Shown here piece by piece: positions 5,577-6,671 of a stretch of 6,671 nucleotides of DNA. This stretch comes from JBLHGN01 sp047616325. Its GTDB lineage: Bacteria; Pseudomonadota; Gammaproteobacteria; Pseudomonadales; Cellvibrionaceae. The position numbers were made by a program, and so were the translations under genes. The notes below the pieces were generated by a model that searched no databases, had not been told where the DNA came from, and saw nothing but the letters and a program-made list of their open reading frames with translations. Within the stretch, counting starts at the first letter, position 1. The number at the start of each line of letters is the position of its first letter. The stretch is taken from positions 1 through 6,671 of the forward strand of contig JBLHGN010000203.1 in NCBI GenBank assembly GCA_047616325.1, read 5' to 3'.

Positions 5577-5771
5577 ATGAACACAAGCACCCTAAAAGCT
5601 TACGCACCCAAAGCCCGCCGTGAATTTATTGTGGCGGTGTCTAAGCAAGCGCAAAAATACGGCGTAACTAGAACCTCCATTCACCCGGTCGAAATTAACG
5701 GGGATGCGTGTGTGGTCAACGGTCGGCCTTTTCCTTCAACGCTGGCCTCAAAGATAAGTGGGGTCAGATGA
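5577..5771 (+). pseudogene. pglX: N-terminal remnant of BREX-1 adenine methyltransferase PglX
   Basis: The 64-residue product begins MNTSTLKAYAPKARREFIVAV. This is the characteristic start of BREX-1 PglX proteins (M-N-T/R...L/I-K-x-YAPQAR-x-DF). It continues with KQAQKYGV, then PVEINGDACVVNGRPFPSTLASKI, matching the beta-strand region before the RI/R helix in longer members. Full PglX proteins exceed 1000 residues and carry an N6-adenine methyltransferase domain, absent here. After LASKI the frame runs into SGVR and a TGA. The ATG at 5577 has an excellent AAGGA five nt upstream (5567-5571), and the frame is undamaged, so a short peptide could still be made. No other BREX genes (brxA, B, C, pglZ, brxL) are visible. 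In intact loci PglX methylates host DNA to mark self. The family assignment rests on recalled sequence and was not searched. Confidence 0.7.
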
Positions 5772-5940
5772 GGATGGCACTTACTTAAAGCTAAGTTATT
5801 GAAAAATATAAAGAAAAATCATAACCGAAAACGGTGTCGTACCAACATAACTCCTTGAAAAATATAGAAAGATGCGGGTATTTTTACGCTTGCTGGGGCA
5901 TAAAATCCACTTTTTGTGCTCATATTTCAATCTTTATTGG
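5772..5940. other. non-coding stretch after the PglX remnant, degenerate
   Basis: No convincing gene is seen. The PglX homology ends near a junction of the form AAGTGGGGTCAGATGAGG (about 5753-5770) and continues into a GGCACTTACTTAA motif (5777-5789), which has the look of mobile-element end sequence but cannot be assigned. The 12-bp direct repeat TTGAAAAATATA occurs at 5799-5810 and 5855-5866. The remainder is AT-rich. Confidence 0.4.
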
Positions 5941-6058
5941 GTAGGGTGGGCAGTGCCCACGCGGTGGTTACCAAAACGAACGATGACAATAAAAAAGCGT
6001 ATGAAATGGGAAACGGGAAGATTTGCGTGGTGTATTTGGTGGGCGGTGCCCACCCTAC
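5941..6058. repeat. REPIN-like inverted pair of REP sequences
   Basis: The left unit GTAGGGTGGGCAGTGCCCAC (5941-5960) contains the palindrome GTGGGCA-g-TGCCCAC. The right unit is inverted (6039-6058) and reads, on the minus strand, GTAGGGTGGGCACCGCCCAC with a GTGGGC/GCCCAC stem. Both begin with GTAG, the tetranucleotide recognised by RAYT transposases, and they face each other across 78 nt. The GTAGGGTGGGCA...TGCCCAC repeat is widespread in gammaproteobacterial intergenic DNA. It is a non-autonomous element; no RAYT gene is in the window. The open frames that cross it are not genes. Confidence 0.8.
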
Positions 6059-6299
6059 GATGTTCTCAAGCGGGGTCGCACCAACTCCTTACGCGCGTCG
6101 AGCGTGCTAATAACGTTAAAAAGCGTAATTACTTTGGTAGCTACAGCGAGGCCGCATAAAAGGTACTCAATGCCTTACTACCAAAATACGCCGAATATGC
6201 CTATTTTCCAAAAGAAAATTAAATATGTTTATTCTGCCGTCTGTGTAGAGTTGGTAAGGCCGCCAGATTACTAGTCACAAATGAAAGCGAGTTTTAGCT
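6059..6299. other. intergenic region before the metallophosphoesterase gene
   Basis: No recognisable gene. One frame reads NVKKRNYFGSYSEAA before a TAA at 6157-6159 and could be the tail of a decayed gene, but it continues without interruption across the REPIN and so is not supported. GCCTTAC at 6172-6178 and TTGGTAAGGC at 6251-6260 form an inverted repeat (7 bp plus CAA/TTG after a 3-nt bulge) around an AT-rich core. A promoter for the downstream gene should be here, but no clear -35/-10 pair is seen. Confidence 0.4.
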
Positions 6300-6671
6300 T
6301 TGAATATAGCAATTGCCTCAGATTTTCATTTTGAATTTCACAAATCCGATCCCGGTTGGCTTCCCAGTATTGCACCGAATTGCGACGTAATTGTGCTGGC
6401 GGGAGATATTGGTGTGGGCAATTCAGCCTGTGACGCGGTTTTGGCAATTGCCAATGAGCATCCACTTTCGCAAGTTGTTTGGGTCGCAGGTAATCATGAG
6501 TTTTACCAGCAGAATATCGAAAAACAAATCGATTTCTATAGGCGTACTTTCAGTAACCATGAGCGAATACACTTTTTAGAAAATGAAACGGTTGTGATTG
6601 GTGACGTTATTTTTTTGGGTTGTACGCTTTGGACCGGCTTTGATGTGCTTGGCCAAGAGAGAATAGATGAA
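6300..6671 (+). CDS. metallophosphoesterase, N-terminal part (runs off the window)
   Basis: The first 124 codons belong to the calcineurin-like metallophosphoesterase superfamily, whose two-metal site hydrolyses phosphomono- or diesters. The visible ligands are Asp8 and His10 in IASDFHFEF, Asp36 in VLAGDIG, and Asn65/His66 in VAGNHEFY. The later histidine motifs lie beyond the edge. The substrate is not determinable. The only plausible start is TTG at 6300. A TGA in the same frame at 6282-6284 closes it upstream, no ATG or GTG lies before the first motif, and GCGAG (6287-6291) sits eight nt ahead as a Shine-Dalgarno. A short out-of-frame ORF begins at the ATG at 6281 and overlaps the start. 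The gene lies just beyond the REP-rich patch and appears intact as far as it can be read. Confidence 0.88.
   Translation, partial: MNIAIASDFHFEFHKSDPGWLPSIAPNCDVIVLAGDIGVGNSACDAVLAIANEHPLSQVVWVAGNHEFYQQNIEKQIDFYRRTFSNHERIHFLENETVVIGDVIFLGCTLWTGFDVLGQERIDE

Noticed and set aside
5108..5590. Overlapping ORFs on both strands (minus 5108-5344, 5247-5528, 5390-5590; plus 5269-5532, 5310-5507)
   Set aside because: They cover the palindromes in several frames at once, are Pro/Arg-rich from GC-rich repeats, and have no ribosome binding site or family resemblance.
5872..6159. 95-codon plus-strand ORF, and a 64-codon one in another frame at 5916-6110
   Set aside because: Both run straight through the REPIN, show no recognisable motif and have odd composition. 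They are open frames within repeats.
1..6671. CRISPR array, tRNA or rRNA genes, complete insertion sequence
   Set aside because: No regularly spaced repeats, no cloverleaf-like sequence ending in CCA, no rRNA-like sequence and no transposase frame were seen on either strand.

Overview
The window looks like chromosomal DNA of a marine-type gammaproteobacterium, probably from the Cellvibrionales/Alteromonadales neighbourhood. This rests on the character of the proteins: RdgC, RlmJ and FklB all read as close gammaproteobacterial versions. No rRNA or other taxonomic marker is present, so genus is not claimed.

Layout. Positions 1-63 are the last codons of a plus-strand gene. From 149 to 5064 lies a block of six minus-strand genes. 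In transcription order these are: a lipoprotein with a zinc-metallopeptidase motif (5064-3811); the FKBP-type prolyl isomerase fklB (3638-3018); the recombination-associated protein rdgC (2870-1953); a MazG-like NTP pyrophosphohydrolase (1904-1560); the 23S rRNA m6A2030 methyltransferase rlmJ (1538-708); and a 110-residue conserved-looking hypothetical protein (481-149). rdgC, mazG-like and rlmJ are separated by 48 and 21 bp and look like one housekeeping operon for nucleic-acid and nucleotide maintenance. Between rlmJ and the 110-residue gene sits a 185-bp imperfect inverted repeat (504-688). All eight transition differences I aligned between its arms become G-U pairs in minus-strand RNA, which suggests a structured RNA.

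From about 5065 to 6299 there is a roughly 1.2-kb accessory patch with no complete recognisable gene. It holds a REP-like palindrome with a GTAG foot (5278-5309), a perfect 19-bp inverted repeat around a 68-nt loop (5358-5463), a 64-codon plus-strand ORF matching only the extreme N-terminus of BREX-1 PglX (5577-5771), and a second REP family as an inverted pair, REPIN-like (5941-6058). I read it as a scar of a former defence island later colonised by REP elements. The window ends in the first 124 codons of a plus-strand metallophosphoesterase (6300 onward) that appears to start with TTG.

No intact new multi-gene system is visible. The most unusual items are the 504-688 hairpin, the PglX N-terminal remnant with an intact ribosome binding site, and the uncharacterised metallopeptidase lipoprotein.
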